Shown: positions 8,314 to 18,672, counted from the stretch's first letter. The stretch: DNA of 64,000 bases from Dongia mobilis (GCF_004363235.1 NZ_SNYW01000011.1:124001-188000), one strand, 5' to 3'. Translations and numbers: made by a program. The notes: generated by a model from the letters alone, not told the origin.

Positions 8314-11300
8314 TCACGTATCCATCACCTCGAGGACACCCGGTATGGCGCGGATGGCGCTGCGGAGCTGGGGGGAGACGGCGATGCGGTCGCGCAAGAC
8401 GACATCGACCTCGCGCTTCTGTTCGGGCAAATCGAGGATGAGTTCGATCTTGCCTTTGCCGCGCCCGGCCTTGCCCAGGATCTGGCGGATGCCGTCGACG
8501 GGGCCAGGTTCCTTGAGGAAGATCTTGAGGCCGGCCGCCGTGGCCGCCGCCGCCTGATCGAGGCTGGAGACCTCGTTCACCATCAGGCGCAGCCCGCCCT
8601 CCTCCTCCTGGCGGCAATCGACCGAGAGCAGCAGGGCACGGCCCGGCTCCAGCATCTCGCGCGCGGCGGTGAGCCGTTCAGAAAAGATCGTCGCCTCATA
8701 CATGCCGCTGGCATCGGTCAACTGGATGAAGGCGAAGCGGTTACCCTTCTGCGAGGTGCGCTCCTGCTTGCCGACCACCAGCCCCGCCACCTTGGCGCGG
8801 CTGGTGCCGCGGCTTTTCAGCCATTGCGGCAGATCGGCGAAGGAGACAACGTCGAGGCGCTTCAGGCTGGCGCCGTAGGAATCCAGCGGGTGCGCCGAGA
8901 GATAGAAGCCGATGGCGTTGAACTCGTGCTGCAGCCGCTCCATCGGCAGCCAGTCCGGGATGGGCGGCAAAGTAAGGCGCACCTGGGCGGTCTCGGCGAA
9001 CATGCTGGATTGCGACGAGCCCCGCGCCTCATGCGCCGCCGCCGACTGGCGCAGCATCTGCTCGACGCTGTCGAAGACCTGGCGGCGGTTGGGGTTGAGG
9101 CTGTCGAAGGCGCCAGCCAGAACGAGATTTTCAAGCTGGCGCTTGTTGAGGCCCTTGGGATCGATGCGCTCGCAGAAATCCTCGAGGCTCTTGAAGGGCC
9201 CGCCCTCGGCGCGGACGCGCACCATCGCCTCGACCACGCCCATGCCGACATTCTTCACGGCCCCCAGGGCATAGCGCACGGCAAGTGATCCATCCGCCTG
9301 TTGCTCGACGGCGAAGGTCGGTGCCGATTTGTTAACATCCGGCTGCAGCAGCTTGATGCCGAGATGATTGAGCTCCTGGCGGAAGACATTGAGCTTGTCG
9401 GTATTGCCCATGTCATAGGTCATCGAGGCGGCGAAGAACTCGACCGGGTAATTGGCCTTCAGCCAAGCCGTCTGGTAGGAAACGAAGGCATAGGCGGCGG
9501 CATGGCTCTTGTTGAAGCCGTAGCCGGCGAACTTGTTGACCTGGTCGAAGATCTCGGCCGCCTTGTCGGCCTTGACGCCACGCTCGACGGCGCCGTCGAC
9601 GAACAGCTTGCGCTGGGCCTCCATCTCCTCCTTGATCTTCTTGCCCATGGCGCGGCGCAGCAGGTCGGCGCCGCCCAGGCTGTAGCCGGACAGCACCTGG
9701 GCGATCTGCATGACCTGTTCCTGGTAGATCATGATGCCGAAGGTTTCCTTGAGGATGCCTTCGAGCGAAGGGTGCAGGTAGTCTGGCTCCTCGCGACCGT
9801 GCTTGCAGTTGATGTATTTCGGGATGTTGTCCATCGGGCCGGGGCGATAGAGCGCCACCACGGCGATGATGTCCTCGAAGCGGTCGGGCTTCAGCTTACG
9901 AAGCACGTCGCGCATGCCGGAACTTTCCAGCTGGAACACCCCGGTCGCATCGCCTTTGCCCAGCATCTGAAAGGTGTTCTCGTCATCGAGCGGCAGATGG
10001 TCGATGTCGAGTTCGATGCCGCGCTGCTTCAGCAGCTGGTCGGCCGTGCGCAGCACGGAAAGCGTCTTCAACCCCAGGAAATCGAACTTGACGAGGCCCG
10101 CCTTCTCGACATCCTTCATGTTGAACTGCGTCACCGGCATATCGGAGCGCGGATCGCGATACATCGGCACCAGCTGGTCCAGCGGCCGGTCGCCAATCAC
10201 GACACCGGCGGCGTGGGTCGAGGCATGGCGATAGAGGCCTTCCAGCTTCATCGCCACTTCCATCAGGCGCTTGACCGCCGGATCCTCGTCCATGGCATTG
10301 CGCAATTGCCGCTCGCCCTCGATCGCATCCTTCAGGCTGACCGGATTGGCCGGGTTGTTGGGGATGAGTTTCGAAAGCCGGTCGATCTGGCCATAGGGCA
10401 TCTGCAGCACGCGGCCCACGTCGCGCACGGCGGCGCGGGCCTGTAGCTTGCCGAAAGTGATGATCTGTCCGACCTTGTCGCGGCCATAGCGCTCCTGCAC
10501 GTGGCGGATCACCTCTTCTCGCCGGTCCTGGCAGAAATCGATGTCGAAATCCGGCATCGAGATGCGCTCCGGGTTGAGGAAACGCTCGAACAGCAGGCCC
10601 CAGCGCAGGGGATCGAGATCTGTGATGGTGAGCGACCAGGCGACCACGGAGCCGGCGCCCGAGCCGCGCCCCGGTCCCACCGGGATGCCCTGCGCCTTGG
10701 CCCATTGGATGAATTCGGCGACGATCAGGAAATAGCCGGGAAAGCCCATCTGGATGATGACGCCGAGTTCGAATTCCAGGCGCTCGCGATAGGGCTTCTC
10801 CGCTTCCGGCGTCAGGTTCATGACGGCCAGCCGCTTGTCGAGGCCGGCGCGCGCCATCTCGCGCAGCGCTTCGTCCTCGCTCTTGCCGTCGGAAAAGGCC
10901 GGCAGGATCGGCTTGCGCGCCGGCGGCATATAGGCGCAGCGCCGGGCGATCGCCAGGGTGTTCTCGATCGCCTCCGGCAGATCGGCGAAGAGAACGCGCA
11001 TCTCGGCCGCTGTCTTGAAGCGATGCTCGCGCGTCACCTTGCGCCGGTTGCTCTCGGCGACATAGGTGCCGCCGGCGATGCAGAGCAGCGCGTCATGGGC
11101 CTGGTACATGCCCTCGTCGCTGAAATAGACATCGTTGGTGGCAACCAGCGGCAGGTCGAATTCATAGGCAAGGTCGATGAAGCTGTCCTCGCTGCGCGCC
11201 TCCTCCTCCATGCCGTGGCGCATCAACTCGATATAGAAGCGCCCCGGGAACATCGCGGCGAGTCGCTGCGTCATCGCGCGCGCCTCGACATCCTGTCCCT

Positions 11301-11748
11301 CCAGCAGCAGGCGGCCGACGAGGCCCTTTGGGCCACCGGACAGCGCGATCAGCCCGGCCGCATGCGAGCTCAGCACATCAAGTCCGACCTGCGGCGCCGT
11401 GCCCGGCTCGCCTTCGAGATAGGCGCGGCTCGTGAGCTTCATCAGATTGGCATAGCCGGTCTCGTCCTGGACCAGGAGGACGATCTGGTCGGGGGCCGGA
11501 ATCTGCACCTGGTGCTGTTCGCGCGGCCGGGCGATGCCAAGCTGGCAACCGGTGATGGGCTGGATTCCGGCATCCTTGGCGAGGCCGGTGAATTCCATGG
11601 CGCCGAATAAATTGCCGGTATCGGTCACTGCCACCGCCGGCATGGAATTGCGCTTGCAGAGCTCGATCAGCTGCTTGTTCTTGATCGCCCCTTCCGACAG
11701 GGAATAGGCGGAATGGACGCGCAGATGGACAAAATCAGCATGCGGCAT
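8314..11748 (-). CDS. dnaE: DNA polymerase III alpha subunit
   Basis: Replicative polymerase, 1144 residues from the ATG at 11748 (MPHADFVHLRVHSAYSLSEG). The N-terminal PHP domain begins HLRVHSAYSLSEGA. The polymerase core includes the GPGRGSGAGSVVAW loop and the catalytic acidic motif PDFDIDFC. The finger region with YQEQVMQIAQVLSGYSLGGA follows, and the C-terminal part carries helix-hairpin-helix and OB-fold (KVAGLVVGKQERTSQKG) modules. The open frame upstream of 11748 is low-complexity and runs into an intergenic terminator, so it is not coding. No strong Shine-Dalgarno is visible. Confidence 0.97.
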   Translation of the reverse strand: MPHADFVHLRVHSAYSLSEGAIKNKQLIELCKRNSMPAVAVTDTGNLFGAMEFTGLAKDAGIQPITGCQLGIARPREQHQVQIPAPDQIVLLVQDETGYANLMKLTSRAYLEGEPGTAPQVGLDVLSSHAAGLIALSGGPKGLVGRLLLEGQDVEARAMTQRLAAMFPGRFYIELMRHGMEEEARSEDSFIDLAYEFDLPLVATNDVYFSDEGMYQAHDALLCIAGGTYVAESNRRKVTREHRFKTAAEMRVLFADLPEAIENTLAIARRCAYMPPARKPILPAFSDGKSEDEALREMARAGLDKRLAVMNLTPEAEKPYRERLEFELGVIIQMGFPGYFLIVAEFIQWAKAQGIPVGPGRGSGAGSVVAWSLTITDLDPLRWGLLFERFLNPERISMPDFDIDFCQDRREEVIRHVQERYGRDKVGQIITFGKLQARAAVRDVGRVLQMPYGQIDRLSKLIPNNPANPVSLKDAIEGERQLRNAMDEDPAVKRLMEVAMKLEGLYRHASTHAAGVVIGDRPLDQLVPMYRDPRSDMPVTQFNMKDVEKAGLVKFDFLGLKTLSVLRTADQLLKQRGIELDIDHLPLDDENTFQMLGKGDATGVFQLESSGMRDVLRKLKPDRFEDIIAVVALYRPGPMDNIPKYINCKHGREEPDYLHPSLEGILKETFGIMIYQEQVMQIAQVLSGYSLGGADLLRRAMGKKIKEEMEAQRKLFVDGAVERGVKADKAAEIFDQVNKFAGYGFNKSHAAAYAFVSYQTAWLKANYPVEFFAASMTYDMGNTDKLNVFRQELNHLGIKLLQPDVNKSAPTFAVEQQADGSLAVRYALGAVKNVGMGVVEAMVRVRAEGGPFKSLEDFCERIDPKGLNKRQLENLVLAGAFDSLNPNRRQVFDSVEQMLRQSAAAHEARGSSQSSMFAETAQVRLTLPPIPDWLPMERLQHEFNAIGFYLSAHPLDSYGASLKRLDVVSFADLPQWLKSRGTSRAKVAGLVVGKQERTSQKGNRFAFIQLTDASGMYEATIFSERLTAAREMLEPGRALLLSVDCRQEEEGGLRLMVNEVSSLDQAAAATAAGLKIFLKEPGPVDGIRQILGKAGRGKGKIELILDLPEQKREVDVVLRDRIAVSPQLRSAIRAIPGVLEVMDT

Positions 11749-11806
11749 GGCGGGACTCGGGATTGTCTTCCCGGATGTTAGGACATACCGGGCGGCCCGA
11801 GCGAGC

Positions 11807-11849
11807 AAAAGAAAACCCCCATCGGCCGACAGAGAAGGTCCGATGGAGG
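11807..11849 (-). terminator. Rho-independent terminator after the 233-residue gene
   Basis: On the minus strand CCATCGG pairs with CCGATGG, each extended by CC/GG with a one-base bulge, followed directly by GGTTTTCTTTT. This is a typical intrinsic terminator about 90 bp after the stop at 11942. It separates that gene from dnaE. Confidence 0.7.
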
Positions 11850-11941
11850 TCGAGGCGACCGCAGCCGGGCTTGGGGGAAGGCTGCGGCGGAGCCCGGCAG
11901 ATGGGGACCGGGCCTGAGGGTCTGTCAGCGCTTGGGCGGGC

Positions 11942-12643
11942 TCACTGCCAGGGGGTCGTGAACAGGGCCGCAAGGCCACCCGGCATCTGCTCGGCCGCCG
12001 GAGCGCCGAACCCATAGCTCATGGGGGTATCCGGCTCGCTCCAGGCAAAGCGACGGGCCTGGGGATAGTGCCGGCCGTCAACGCTGGGCGGCACCAGATC
12101 GAGGGTGAGCGCGCCGCCGCCGCTGGCCATCAGGCGCAATCCGCCTTCCGCCGGCAGCGAGGTCAAAGCGAAAACTCGGCCGAGGGGTGTTGCCCCTTGG
12201 CGCAGTGCCAGCCGGCGCGCGTCGGCCACGTCCTGGGCATCGCGGATCGGCATCCATTCAAGGATTCCATTGGCGGCAAACCTAGCGGCCGCCACCTCGC
12301 CCGCGGCAAAAAGTGCGCCGAGTTCCAGCTGCCGCGGCAATTCGCGGGCGACGATCACCCGATATAGAATCACCTCCGCATCCACATCGATCGCATAGGC
12401 CAGCGCGTTGTCGAGGTCGAACAGGGCGGTGCCAATGCCGAGCCTCTGCCGTGCCAGGCGCTGCCAGGCCTGGGCTGCATCCCGCGCCGCAGCGGGCTGG
12501 CGCCGCACCAGGTCGATCTCGTCGCCGCCATCCAACAGACGCTCGCGGCGCAGTTCGACGATTTCGGTCAGGGTGGGGGCCAATGTCCAGGGCGTGGATT
12601 TGGCGGCGCTGGCGAGATCGATTGCCGGGGATTGAAGGGTCAT
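11942..12643 (-). CDS. Hypothetical protein, possible phosphate-regulon member
   Basis: I do not recognise this 233-residue protein. It has no signal peptide or membrane segment. It is leucine/alanine-rich with an N-terminal helical region (PTLTEIVELRRERLLDGG, RQPAAARDAAQAWQRLARQR). A central part rich in hydrophobic strands (AEVILYRVIVARELPRQLEL) follows, and the C-terminus is proline/glycine-rich. GGAGG eight bases before the ATG at 12643 fixes the start. It lies downstream of phoX on the same strand, has its own 163-bp upstream region with a Pho-box-like repeat (12772-12789), and ends in a clear terminator. Regulation by phosphate is therefore the best functional hint; the biochemical role is unknown. 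Confidence 0.8.
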   Translation of the reverse strand: MTLQSPAIDLASAAKSTPWTLAPTLTEIVELRRERLLDGGDEIDLVRRQPAAARDAAQAWQRLARQRLGIGTALFDLDNALAYAIDVDAEVILYRVIVARELPRQLELGALFAAGEVAAARFAANGILEWMPIRDAQDVADARRLALRQGATPLGRVFALTSLPAEGGLRLMASGGGALTLDLVPPSVDGRHYPQARRFAWSEPDTPMSYGFGAPAAEQMPGGLAALFTTPWQ

Positions 12644-12687
12644 GGCGCAATCCTCCACCAGGGTTCAGGAACCAGCCTGCGATGCAC

Positions 12688-12714
12688 CGGCCCCGGAAAA
12701 TCGCTCCGGGGCCG
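12688..12714 (-). other. 10-bp hairpin in the leader of the 233-residue gene
   Basis: CGGCCCCGGA (12688-12697) pairs perfectly with TCCGGGGCCG (12705-12714) across a 7-nt loop. No T-run follows. It lies between the Pho-box-like site and the start codon, so it would be in the 5' leader, or could protect the 3' end of a phoX transcript. Confidence 0.4.
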
Positions 12715-12771
12715 AGCATCCTCTCTGGCGAACAATCTGCCCGATTCCGGTTGCCGCCATCTTGCAACGCC

Positions 12772-12789
12772 ATGACACGTTGATGACGG
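12772..12789 (-). promoter_or_regulatory. Pho-box-like PhoB site upstream of the 233-residue gene
   Basis: The minus strand reads CCGTCAT-CAAC-GTGTCAT, a 7-4-7 direct repeat matching 12 of 14 fixed bases of the PhoB consensus CTGTCAT-N4-CTGTCAT. It lies 18 bp after the phoX stop and 128 bp before the next start codon. The repeat is seen directly; PhoB binding is inferred. Confidence 0.6.
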
Positions 12790-12806
12790 CGACTTCCGGT
12801 GCGCGA

Positions 12807-14756
12807 TCAGGCGCCGATCTCGCCACCGTCATCCTTGGTAATGGCGACGACGCTGGGCCGGGGCGGCATGCCGTCCTTGAAGTCGGGCCAGCGCGTGCTG
12901 GGATTCTGGAAATTGGAACCGTCCTCGTCGCCCGGATGCTGCACGGCGACGAACAGGGTTTTGCCGTCCGGCGTGAAGGCCGGGCCGCAAAGTTCGGCGC
13001 CGCGCGGACAGCCGAGGAAGTGGCGCGTCACCGCCCTTCCCTCGCCTTCCGTCTCGGTCACCCAGAGACCGTCATGGACGCCGTGATCCGGGAAACCGTC
13101 GGTCGAGATCCACAAACGACCAGATGCATCGAAGGCGATGTTGTCCGGGTTGGCGAACCAGCCCGCATCGCTGACTTCGCCACCATAGATGGCTTTCGCC
13201 TCGGGGTCCTTCGGGTTGCCGGCCTGGATGAAAGCGTTCCAGGTGAACCGGTCGGCGGCGTGGTCCGCCCTGCCATCCTTCATCGGCGGCACCATCTCGA
13301 CGATGTGACCCCAGATGTTCTTTTCGCGCGCATTGGCGGCATCGACCTGTTCGGCCTTGCGCTTGTCGTTCTTGGTGAGGACGACATAGACCTTTCCGGT
13401 CTTGTCGCTGGCTTCGATGTCCTCCGGCCGGTCCATCTTGGTGGCTTCGAGGAGATCGCCTGCCCGGCGCGCCTCGATCAGCACGTCGGCCTGGTTCTTG
13501 AAGCCTTTGGCCTCGGTCAGCGGCCCCTCGCCGAAGGTGAGCGGCAGCCAGGTGACATTGCCATCGGCATCCAGCTTGGCAACATAGAGCGTACCGTCAT
13601 CAAGCAGCGTCGAATTGGCGCGCCCGGCCGCCGGATCGAAGGTGCCGCTGCTGACATATTTGTAGACATATTCGAATCGCTCGTCGTCGCCGGTATAGAC
13701 GACGAGGCGATTGTCGCCGTTGATTACCGTGGTCGCCGCCTCGTGCTTGAAGCGGCCGAGCGCCGTGTGCTTCTTCGGCATCGAGGCGGGATCATAAGGA
13801 TCCACTTCCACGATCCAGCCGAAACGGTTGGGCTCGTTCGGCTCCTTCGAGATGTCAAAGCGGTCCGCGAACTTGCCCCAGGCATAGGAGGGTTCGCCCT
13901 TGATGCCCATGCGCTTGGCGTTGGCAGCCTCCGGCGTCGCTTCCGGGTCGCCACCGAAGTACTGATGAACGTTCTCTTCCGCGGTCAGGATGGTGCCCCA
14001 GGGCGTCCAGCCGCCGGCGCAGTTGTTCATGGTGCCCAGCACCCTGGTGCCGGTGGCGTCGGCCGCAGTCTTGAGGCGGGCGTCACCGGCCGCCGGCCCG
14101 ACCAGTTCCATTTCGGTCGCCAGCGTGATGCGGCGATTGAGGCGGCTGTCCGGCACCGCCGACCAGCCATTGCCGTCGCGCTTGACCTCGACCACGCTGA
14201 GGCCGTGACCGGCCTGCTCATAGGCCGCCATCTCGGCGGTGGTTGCTTCCAGCGCCGCCTTGCCGTCTGCGAATCCGGGGAAGATCATGTGGGCGTCGGT
14301 GTATTCGTGATTGACCACGAGCAGGCCATGATCGCTGGCGCCGGAACCTTCCGGCAGCGGGCAGAAATGCACGAAATCGCAATTGTAGCCGAACTGGCCG
14401 GCCTGGGCGGCGGCATCATGCTTCAGCGGATCAAAATCCGGCGCCCCGGCGATGATCGGATCGCCCCAGCGCAGCAGCGTCTTCGCCGTATAGCCCTGTG
14501 GGACGTGCAGGTTCTCGTCATAGGCATGGGGGATTTCCGCGAAGCCAAGCTTCGGCGCGGCGGCGGCGCCACGCGGATTGATACCGACACCGATGGCGCC
14601 GATGGCGGCGCTGGCCATCAGCCCCTTGAGGGCATCGCGGCGCGACAGACGGACCCGGATAAGGTCGCTGAGCGCCGGACCCGCGCTGGGGTTGGACGGA
14701 TTGTTGTCGTCCTCGTTGTTGATATGAACCGGCGTGCGGTAATGACGATCGGTCAT
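12807..14756 (-). CDS. phoX: PhoX-family phosphatase (DUF839), Tat-exported
   Basis: A 649-residue exported protein of the PhoX/DUF839 family, metal-dependent phosphatases that release phosphate from organic esters in the periplasm. The ATG at 14756 has AGGAGG eight bases upstream. After a hydrophilic leader, the twin-arginine motif LSRRDALKGL precedes a hydrophobic stretch (about residues 60-75) and an alanine-rich cleavage region. Family segments include LLVVNHEYTDAHMIF, NNCAGGWTPWGTILTAEEN, GWIVEVDPYDP, VYTGDDERFEYVYKYVS and PDNIAFDASGRLWISTDG. A Pho-box-like repeat lies upstream. The symbol is assigned at family level; substrate range is not visible. Confidence 0.88.
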   Translation of the reverse strand: MTDRHYRTPVHINNEDDNNPSNPSAGPALSDLIRVRLSRRDALKGLMASAAIGAIGVGINPRGAAAAPKLGFAEIPHAYDENLHVPQGYTAKTLLRWGDPIIAGAPDFDPLKHDAAAQAGQFGYNCDFVHFCPLPEGSGASDHGLLVVNHEYTDAHMIFPGFADGKAALEATTAEMAAYEQAGHGLSVVEVKRDGNGWSAVPDSRLNRRITLATEMELVGPAAGDARLKTAADATGTRVLGTMNNCAGGWTPWGTILTAEENVHQYFGGDPEATPEAANAKRMGIKGEPSYAWGKFADRFDISKEPNEPNRFGWIVEVDPYDPASMPKKHTALGRFKHEAATTVINGDNRLVVYTGDDERFEYVYKYVSSGTFDPAAGRANSTLLDDGTLYVAKLDADGNVTWLPLTFGEGPLTEAKGFKNQADVLIEARRAGDLLEATKMDRPEDIEASDKTGKVYVVLTKNDKRKAEQVDAANAREKNIWGHIVEMVPPMKDGRADHAADRFTWNAFIQAGNPKDPEAKAIYGGEVSDAGWFANPDNIAFDASGRLWISTDGFPDHGVHDGLWVTETEGEGRAVTRHFLGCPRGAELCGPAFTPDGKTLFVAVQHPGDEDGSNFQNPSTRWPDFKDGMPPRPSVVAITKDDGGEIGA

Positions 14757-14828
14757 CGCGTGAGCCTCCTTTGTCAAAGCGATCACCGGCGATTTACCGC
14801 CGCATTATGTCGCTCTGAAAAAGCTTCG

Positions 14829-14846
14829 ATGACGAGCCAGTGACAG
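14829..14846 (-). promoter_or_regulatory. Pho-box-like PhoB site upstream of phoX
   Basis: The minus strand reads CTGTCAC-TGGC-TCGTCAT, matching 11 of 14 fixed bases of CTGTCAT-N4-CTGTCAT. A -10-like CATAAT lies at 14804-14809, 19 bp after the repeat; this is longer than the roughly 10 bp of E. coli Pho promoters. The site is between the lolD stop and the phoX start. Confidence 0.55.
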
Positions 14847-14860
14847 TCGCTGCCGAAGAA

Positions 14861-15571
14861 TTAGGCAGTGACCAATTCTCCGTCACGCAGCGTCACCGCC
14901 CGGTCCATTTTTTGCGCGATATCAAGATTGTGCGTCGCAATCAGCGCCGCCACGCCGAGATCATGCACCAGGTCGGACAGCATCCGGAACACCGCATCCG
15001 AGGTATGGTGGTCCAGATTGCCGGTCGGTTCATCGGCCAGGAGGATGCCCGGCGCATTGGCAAGTGCCCGGGCGATGGCGACGCGCTGCTGCTCGCCACC
15101 CGAGAGCTTGCCGGGTCGATGGCCGAGGCGCTGGCCGAGGCCGACCCGCTCCAGCAATTCCCGGGCACGTGGCTCGGCGGCGCGGCGAGTCTCGCCGGCG
15201 ATCATCTGCGGAATGACGACGTTTTCCAGCGCCGAGAACTCCGGCAGCAGGTGGTGATACTGATAGACGAAGCCCATTTTCTCGCGGCGGATACGGGTCC
15301 TGGCATCGTCGCCGAGGGCGGCCGTCGCCTGGCCGTCGACCAGAATCTCGCCGCCCGACGGTTTCTCCAGCATACCGGCGATGTGCAGCAGGGTCGACTT
15401 GCCGGAACCGGAAGGACCGATCAGCGCCACCATCTCGCCGCGCCGCAATGTCAGGTCGGCATGCCGGATGACTTCCAGCCGACCGCCATCGGCCTGGGGA
15501 AAGCTCTGCCGGATATCCTTCAACTCGAGGACAACATTGCCGTTCTGGGCGTGACCGCTTCCCCTACTCAT
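14861..15571 (-). CDS. lolD: Lipoprotein-releasing ABC transporter ATPase LolD
   Basis: ATPase of the LolCDE-type complex that extracts lipoproteins from the inner membrane and hands them to LolA. The 236 residues contain Walker [10 protein letters not shown] (52-60), signature LSGGEQQR, Walker [13 protein letters not shown] and the H-loop IATHN. The start overlaps lolC by 8 bp, so translation is coupled. It is last in the proS-lolC-lolD run. Confidence 0.95.
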   Translation of the reverse strand: MSRGSGHAQNGNVVLELKDIRQSFPQADGGRLEVIRHADLTLRRGEMVALIGPSGSGKSTLLHIAGMLEKPSGGEILVDGQATAALGDDARTRIRREKMGFVYQYHHLLPEFSALENVVIPQMIAGETRRAAEPRARELLERVGLGQRLGHRPGKLSGGEQQRVAIARALANAPGILLADEPTGNLDHHTSDAVFRMLSDLVHDLGVAALIATHNLDIAQKMDRAVTLRDGELVTA

Positions 15572-16811
15572 AGCGGAGAGCCTCCACCGGATCGAGGCGG
15601 GCTGCCCGCCAGGCCGGATAGATCGAGGCCAGCAGGGTAAGGACCAGCGACATCGCCGAGATCATCACGACCTCGAGCGGATTGACGATGGCCGGCAGTT
15701 TGGAGAGGAAATAGATCGTCTCGTTGAAAAGGTCGGTGCCGGTCAATCCTTCCAGGAATCGCCGGATGGTTTCGATATTGTAGGCAAAGGCGGTGCCCAG
15801 CGCGCAGCCGAGGATGGTGCCGACGATGCCGATGCTGGCCCCCGACAGCAGGAAGATGCGCAGGATCATGCCCTTGGTCGCCCCCATGGTGCGCATGATG
15901 GCGATGTTGCGGCCCTTGTCCTTCACCATCATGATCTGCCCGCTGATAATGTTGAAGGCGGCGACGATGATGATAAGGGTGAGGATGAGGAACATCACGT
16001 TGCGCTCGACCTCAACCGCGGTGAAGAAGGGACGGTTCGCCTCCTGCCAGTCACCGATGTAATAGGCCGGGCCGACAGCTGCCGAAACCGCACGCTTGAT
16101 CGCCGGCACCTGGTCGATATCCGCCGCCATCACCTCGATATTGCTGGCTCGTTCGCGCAGCTTGAAATAGATCTGCGCCATCTCCATGCCGATGAAGCCG
16201 ATCGTGTTGTCGTACTGGTACATGCCGACATTGAACAGGCCGACCACTTTGAAGGTCTTCATGCGCGGCAGCGCGCCGCCGATGGTGATGGCGATGTCGG
16301 GCGAGATGGCGGTGATCTCGGCGCCGATACCGACCCCCAGCGACCGCGCCATGGCCTCGCCGATGATGATGCCGTCGGGATTGCGCAGGCCGTCAAGCGT
16401 ACCGGCGATCATGCCGTCGGCGATCAGCTTCTTGGTCCTGAGATCCTCGAGCCGTACACCCCGCAGGATGGCGCCGGTGCCGCCCTCGTTGACGGTGAGG
16501 AAGACCTGCCCCTCGACCAGCGGAATGGCCGAGGCGACACCCGGCAGCCCGCGCAGTGAATCAGTCATGCGGGCATAGTCCGGAATGCCCTGTGACCCGC
16601 CATTGACCGAGAGATGCGCATTGAAACCCAGGATCCGGTCCAGCAACTCCGCCCGGAACCCGTTCATCACCGACATGACCACGATCAGCGTCGCCACACC
16701 CAGCGCGATACCGAGCAGCGAGAACCCGGCGATGACCGAAACGAAGCCTTCCTGGCGGCGCGCGCGCAGATAGCGCATCGCCACCAGGCGTTCGAAGGCC
16801 GAGAAGATCAT
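15564..16811 (-). CDS. lolC: Lipoprotein-releasing ABC transporter permease LolC/LolE
   Basis: Inner-membrane permease of 415 residues with the MacB/FtsX topology. An N-terminal helix ([20 protein letters not shown]) is followed by a periplasmic domain of about 200 residues. Three C-terminal helices follow, beginning [19 protein letters not shown] and ending [20 protein letters not shown], the conserved end that docks to the ATPase. Alphaproteobacteria use a single LolC/E homodimer partner for LolD, and only one permease is present here. The ATG overlaps the proS stop (ATGA). Confidence 0.93.
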   Translation of the reverse strand: MIFSAFERLVAMRYLRARRQEGFVSVIAGFSLLGIALGVATLIVVMSVMNGFRAELLDRILGFNAHLSVNGGSQGIPDYARMTDSLRGLPGVASAIPLVEGQVFLTVNEGGTGAILRGVRLEDLRTKKLIADGMIAGTLDGLRNPDGIIIGEAMARSLGVGIGAEITAISPDIAITIGGALPRMKTFKVVGLFNVGMYQYDNTIGFIGMEMAQIYFKLRERASNIEVMAADIDQVPAIKRAVSAAVGPAYYIGDWQEANRPFFTAVEVERNVMFLILTLIIIVAAFNIISGQIMMVKDKGRNIAIMRTMGATKGMILRIFLLSGASIGIVGTILGCALGTAFAYNIETIRRFLEGLTGTDLFNETIYFLSKLPAIVNPLEVVMISAMSLVLTLLASIYPAWRAARLDPVEALRYE

Positions 16812-18136
16812 GCGCCCTGCCTTGAAGCCAGCTTGTTCAGCGCCGCTTCGGCCGAGATTTCCTCGACGGCGCCGGTCTTGCGGGTCTTGAACTCGACCTC
16901 GCCCTTGGCGGCGCCACGCGGGCCGATCACGACCTGGTAGGGCAGGCCGATGAGGTCCATCTGCGCGAATTTCTCGCCGGCGCGGACATCACGGTCATCA
17001 TAGAGCACCTCGACGCCGGCCCTGGTCAGCCTGGCATAGAGGTCGTCGGCCATCGGCGTGGTCGCAGCATCGCCGGCCTTCAAATTGACGAGCCCGACCT
17101 TGAAGGGGGCGACACTCTCCGGCCAGACGATGCCCTTGTCGTCGTGGCTGGCCTCGATGATGGCGCCGACCAGGCGCGAGACGCCGATGCCGTAGGACCC
17201 CATATGGACCGAAATGGTCTGGCCGTCCTGGGTCTGTACCTGGGCCTTCAGCGGCTCGGAATACTTGGTGCCGAAATAGAAGATGTGACCCACCTCGATC
17301 CCGCGCGCCTCGACCTGGCGGTCCTTGGGCAGGGCGCCGAAACGCGCCGCGTCATGCTTCTCGTCGGTGGCGGCGTAATCGGTCGTCCACTGCTTCACCA
17401 GTGGCTCGAGGTCGCTGTCATAGTCGATGTCGAGCGAGAGCACATCGCGTTCGATGAAGCTCCTGTCGCAGAAGACGGCGCTTTCGCCGGTATCGGCGAG
17501 GATGATGAATTCATGTGAGAGATCGCCGCCGATGGGGCCGGTATCGGCCGCCATGGGGATCGCCTGCAGGCCCATACGCGCGAAAGTGCGCAGATAAGAA
17601 ACGAACATCTTGTTGTAGGCCCGGCGCGCCCCGGCCGCATCGAGGTCGAAGCTGTAGGCGTCCTTCATCAGGAATTCGCGGCCGCGCATGACGCCAAAAC
17701 GGGGGCGCACCTCGTCGCGGAATTTCCACTGGATGTGATAGAGCATCTTCGGCACATCGCGATAGCTCTTCGCCGAATTGCGGAAGATCTCGGTGATGAG
17801 TTCCTCATTGGTGGGGCCGTACAGCATCTCGCGGTCGTGGCGGTCGGTGATGCGCAGCATCTCCTTGCCGTAATCGTCATAGCGGCCGCTTTCGCGCCAG
17901 AGGTCGGCCGACTGGATGGTCGGCATCAGCAATTCCTGGCACCCGGCGCGGTCCTGCTCCTCGCGCACGATCTGTTCGATTTTCTTCAACACCTTGAAGC
18001 CCAGCGGCAACCAGGAATAAATACCTGAACTAGCCTGGCGCACCATGCCGGCCCGGAGCATCAGGCGATGCGACACGATCTGGGCCTCGCTGGGGTTTTC
18101 GCGCAGCGTGGGCATGAAAAACTGGCTGGAACGCAT
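16808..18136 (-). CDS. proS: Prolyl-tRNA synthetase, short type without editing insertion
   Basis: Class II synthetase charging tRNA-Pro. From the ATG at 18136 ([20 protein letters not shown]) it has 442 residues. Motif 2 is [20 protein letters not shown]; the catalytic core ends [15 protein letters not shown] and the anticodon-binding domain follows. At this length the roughly 180-residue INS editing domain of E. coli-type ProRS is absent, as in other alphaproteobacteria. Those organisms rely on separate Ala-tRNA(Pro) deacylases. AAGG eight bases upstream supports the start. Translation is coupled to lolC. Confidence 0.95.
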   Translation of the reverse strand: MRSSQFFMPTLRENPSEAQIVSHRLMLRAGMVRQASSGIYSWLPLGFKVLKKIEQIVREEQDRAGCQELLMPTIQSADLWRESGRYDDYGKEMLRITDRHDREMLYGPTNEELITEIFRNSAKSYRDVPKMLYHIQWKFRDEVRPRFGVMRGREFLMKDAYSFDLDAAGARRAYNKMFVSYLRTFARMGLQAIPMAADTGPIGGDLSHEFIILADTGESAVFCDRSFIERDVLSLDIDYDSDLEPLVKQWTTDYAATDEKHDAARFGALPKDRQVEARGIEVGHIFYFGTKYSEPLKAQVQTQDGQTISVHMGSYGIGVSRLVGAIIEASHDDKGIVWPESVAPFKVGLVNLKAGDAATTPMADDLYARLTRAGVEVLYDDRDVRAGEKFAQMDLIGLPYQVVIGPRGAAKGEVEFKTRKTGAVEEISAEAALNKLASRQGA

Positions 18137-18216
18137 GGGATGAGCCTTGTCGGGATGGGTTTTGCGGATGCGGCCGGACTTTAGGGAAAGAGCCCTTATC
18201 TGTCCACAAGCGGGCA

Positions 18217-18618
18217 TTATTTGGGCGGGTAATATTCCCGGCAGAGTTCCGCCAGGGCAGCCGTTTCCGGGTCGCCCAGTAATTGTCCCTCGTAATAGAC
18301 CTGATCGCCCTTGACGATGACCGTCCCCACTTGGGCCTCGGCATTCCAGAGCACGGAATTGGCCGGGATATGGAAGCGGTCCTGGACCAGGACCTCGATC
18401 GGAATAACGATGATCTCCGGCACCTTGATATTATAGCCGCCGCCGAGATCGGCCGGCGCCACGGGCCGCCCATGGGCATCCACCCCCGGCTGGTACTCGA
18501 CCCCCGGCGCCTGACGGTACCGGACCAGCCGGTCGCAATCCCGCTTCGAGACGGCCACATCCGCCGAAGCCGGGCCAGCCAGCAGGAAAAGGGGCAGAAG
18601 GATCATCAGGGCTTTCAT
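18217..18618 (-). CDS. Small secreted hypothetical protein
   Basis: A 133-residue protein with a clear Sec signal peptide ([19 protein letters not shown], cleavage near residue 20), so probably periplasmic. The mature part has two cysteines, one early ([10 protein letters not shown]) and one near the end ([10 protein letters not shown]), which could form a disulphide. It also has a [14 protein letters not shown] strand-rich centre. I do not recognise a family. It lies between the RNase J gene and proS on the same strand, 80 bp before the proS start. Confidence 0.75.
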   Translation of the reverse strand: MKALMILLPLFLLAGPASADVAVSKRDCDRLVRYRQAPGVEYQPGVDAHGRPVAPADLGGGYNIKVPEIIVIPIEVLVQDRFHIPANSVLWNAEAQVGTVIVKGDQVYYEGQLLGDPETAALAELCREYYPPK

Positions 18619-18672
18619 GGGACCAGTCTAGCAAGTCCGGTGCCGCGAGGCGAATGACGCGGTCGTGAGCCA

